This document shows, in pieces, positions 41,108 through 41,122 of a DNA stretch of 41,122 nucleotides. Where the stretch lies: contig CAKUXX010000014.1 in NCBI GenBank assembly GCA_934702355.1, positions 1-41,122 on the forward strand. Reading direction: 5' to 3'. Source of the stretch: an uncultured Methanomassiliicoccales archaeon (GTDB taxonomy: Archaea > Thermoplasmatota > Thermoplasmata > Methanomassiliicoccales > Methanomethylophilaceae). Within the stretch, counting starts at the first letter, position 1. The number at the start of each line of letters is the position of its first letter. Below the pieces are notes generated by a model, which had not been told where the DNA came from, ran no database searches, and was given only the letters and a program-made list of their open reading frames with translations. Made by a program: the position numbers and the translations under genes.

Positions 41108-41122
41108 ATGTCGAACGAGACA
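41108..41122 (+). CDS. Start of a gene cut by the window end
   Basis: ATG TCG AAC GAG ACA follows AAGGAGG (41094-41100) at good spacing, so a coding region clearly starts here. Five residues (MSNET) are too few to identify it. Confidence 0.5.

Overview
The window comes from an archaeon, most likely a methanogen of the order Methanomassiliicoccales (Thermoplasmatota). The sequence shows an archaeal proteasome beta subunit, a KH-domain aCPSF ribonuclease, SRP54, TrmY, archaeal PheT, class I HMG-CoA reductase, an archaeal-type phosphopantetheine adenylyltransferase, TATA-box promoters and several nearly leaderless genes. All 39 gene ends I could read use TGA or TAA and none uses TAG, while one ATPase frame is interrupted only by a TAG. 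That fits an amber (pyrrolysine) decoding organism. No Pyl genes lie in the window, so this part is inference.

Layout. 1-1471: tail of an AT-hook protein and an AlbA_2/HATPase regulator. 1725-10806: mostly housekeeping genes (psmB, aCPSF, rubrerythrin, TPR protein, membrane proteins, HMG-CoA reductase, pheT, peroxiredoxin). 10798-17264: seven tightly packed minus-strand genes running srp54, trmY, a zinc-ribbon gene, a PPAT-XTPase fusion, a FAD-linked oxidase, etfB and etfA. The last three probably form one electron-transfer complex. 17700-20483: a coiled-coil protein, purB and a small membrane protein. 20484-22698: an AT-rich island with an AAA15 ATPase and TOPRIM-like partner behind twin palindromes, a probable defence pair. 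22786-28978: PNPOx protein, MFS exporter, a small Cys protein, a 683-residue RG/PRRDYGD-repeat protein, two exported or membrane proteins and an acetyltransferase. 29094-31958: two AAA_14/DUF4143 ATPases, each with its own palindromic sites.

32207-39987 is the most unusual region. A FecBCD-type importer whose binding protein carries a dockerin module is followed by an AAA15 ATPase with an in-frame TAG. Convergent to these is a two-gene nitrogenase-like operon in which a NifH-type reductase is fused to a NifD-type subunit, with a separate NifD/K-type partner. The two component-1 subunits show two candidate cluster cysteines each, unlike the three per subunit of true nitrogenase. No nifB, nifE or nifN is nearby, so the substrate is unknown. 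The importer may supply the substrate or metal (inference from proximity).

39988-41107 is decayed DNA: inverted repeats, a trpB 5' remnant, a possible transposase tail, a frameshifted small gene and a fold-back element, before a new gene starts at 41108. I found no rRNA, tRNA or CRISPR array.
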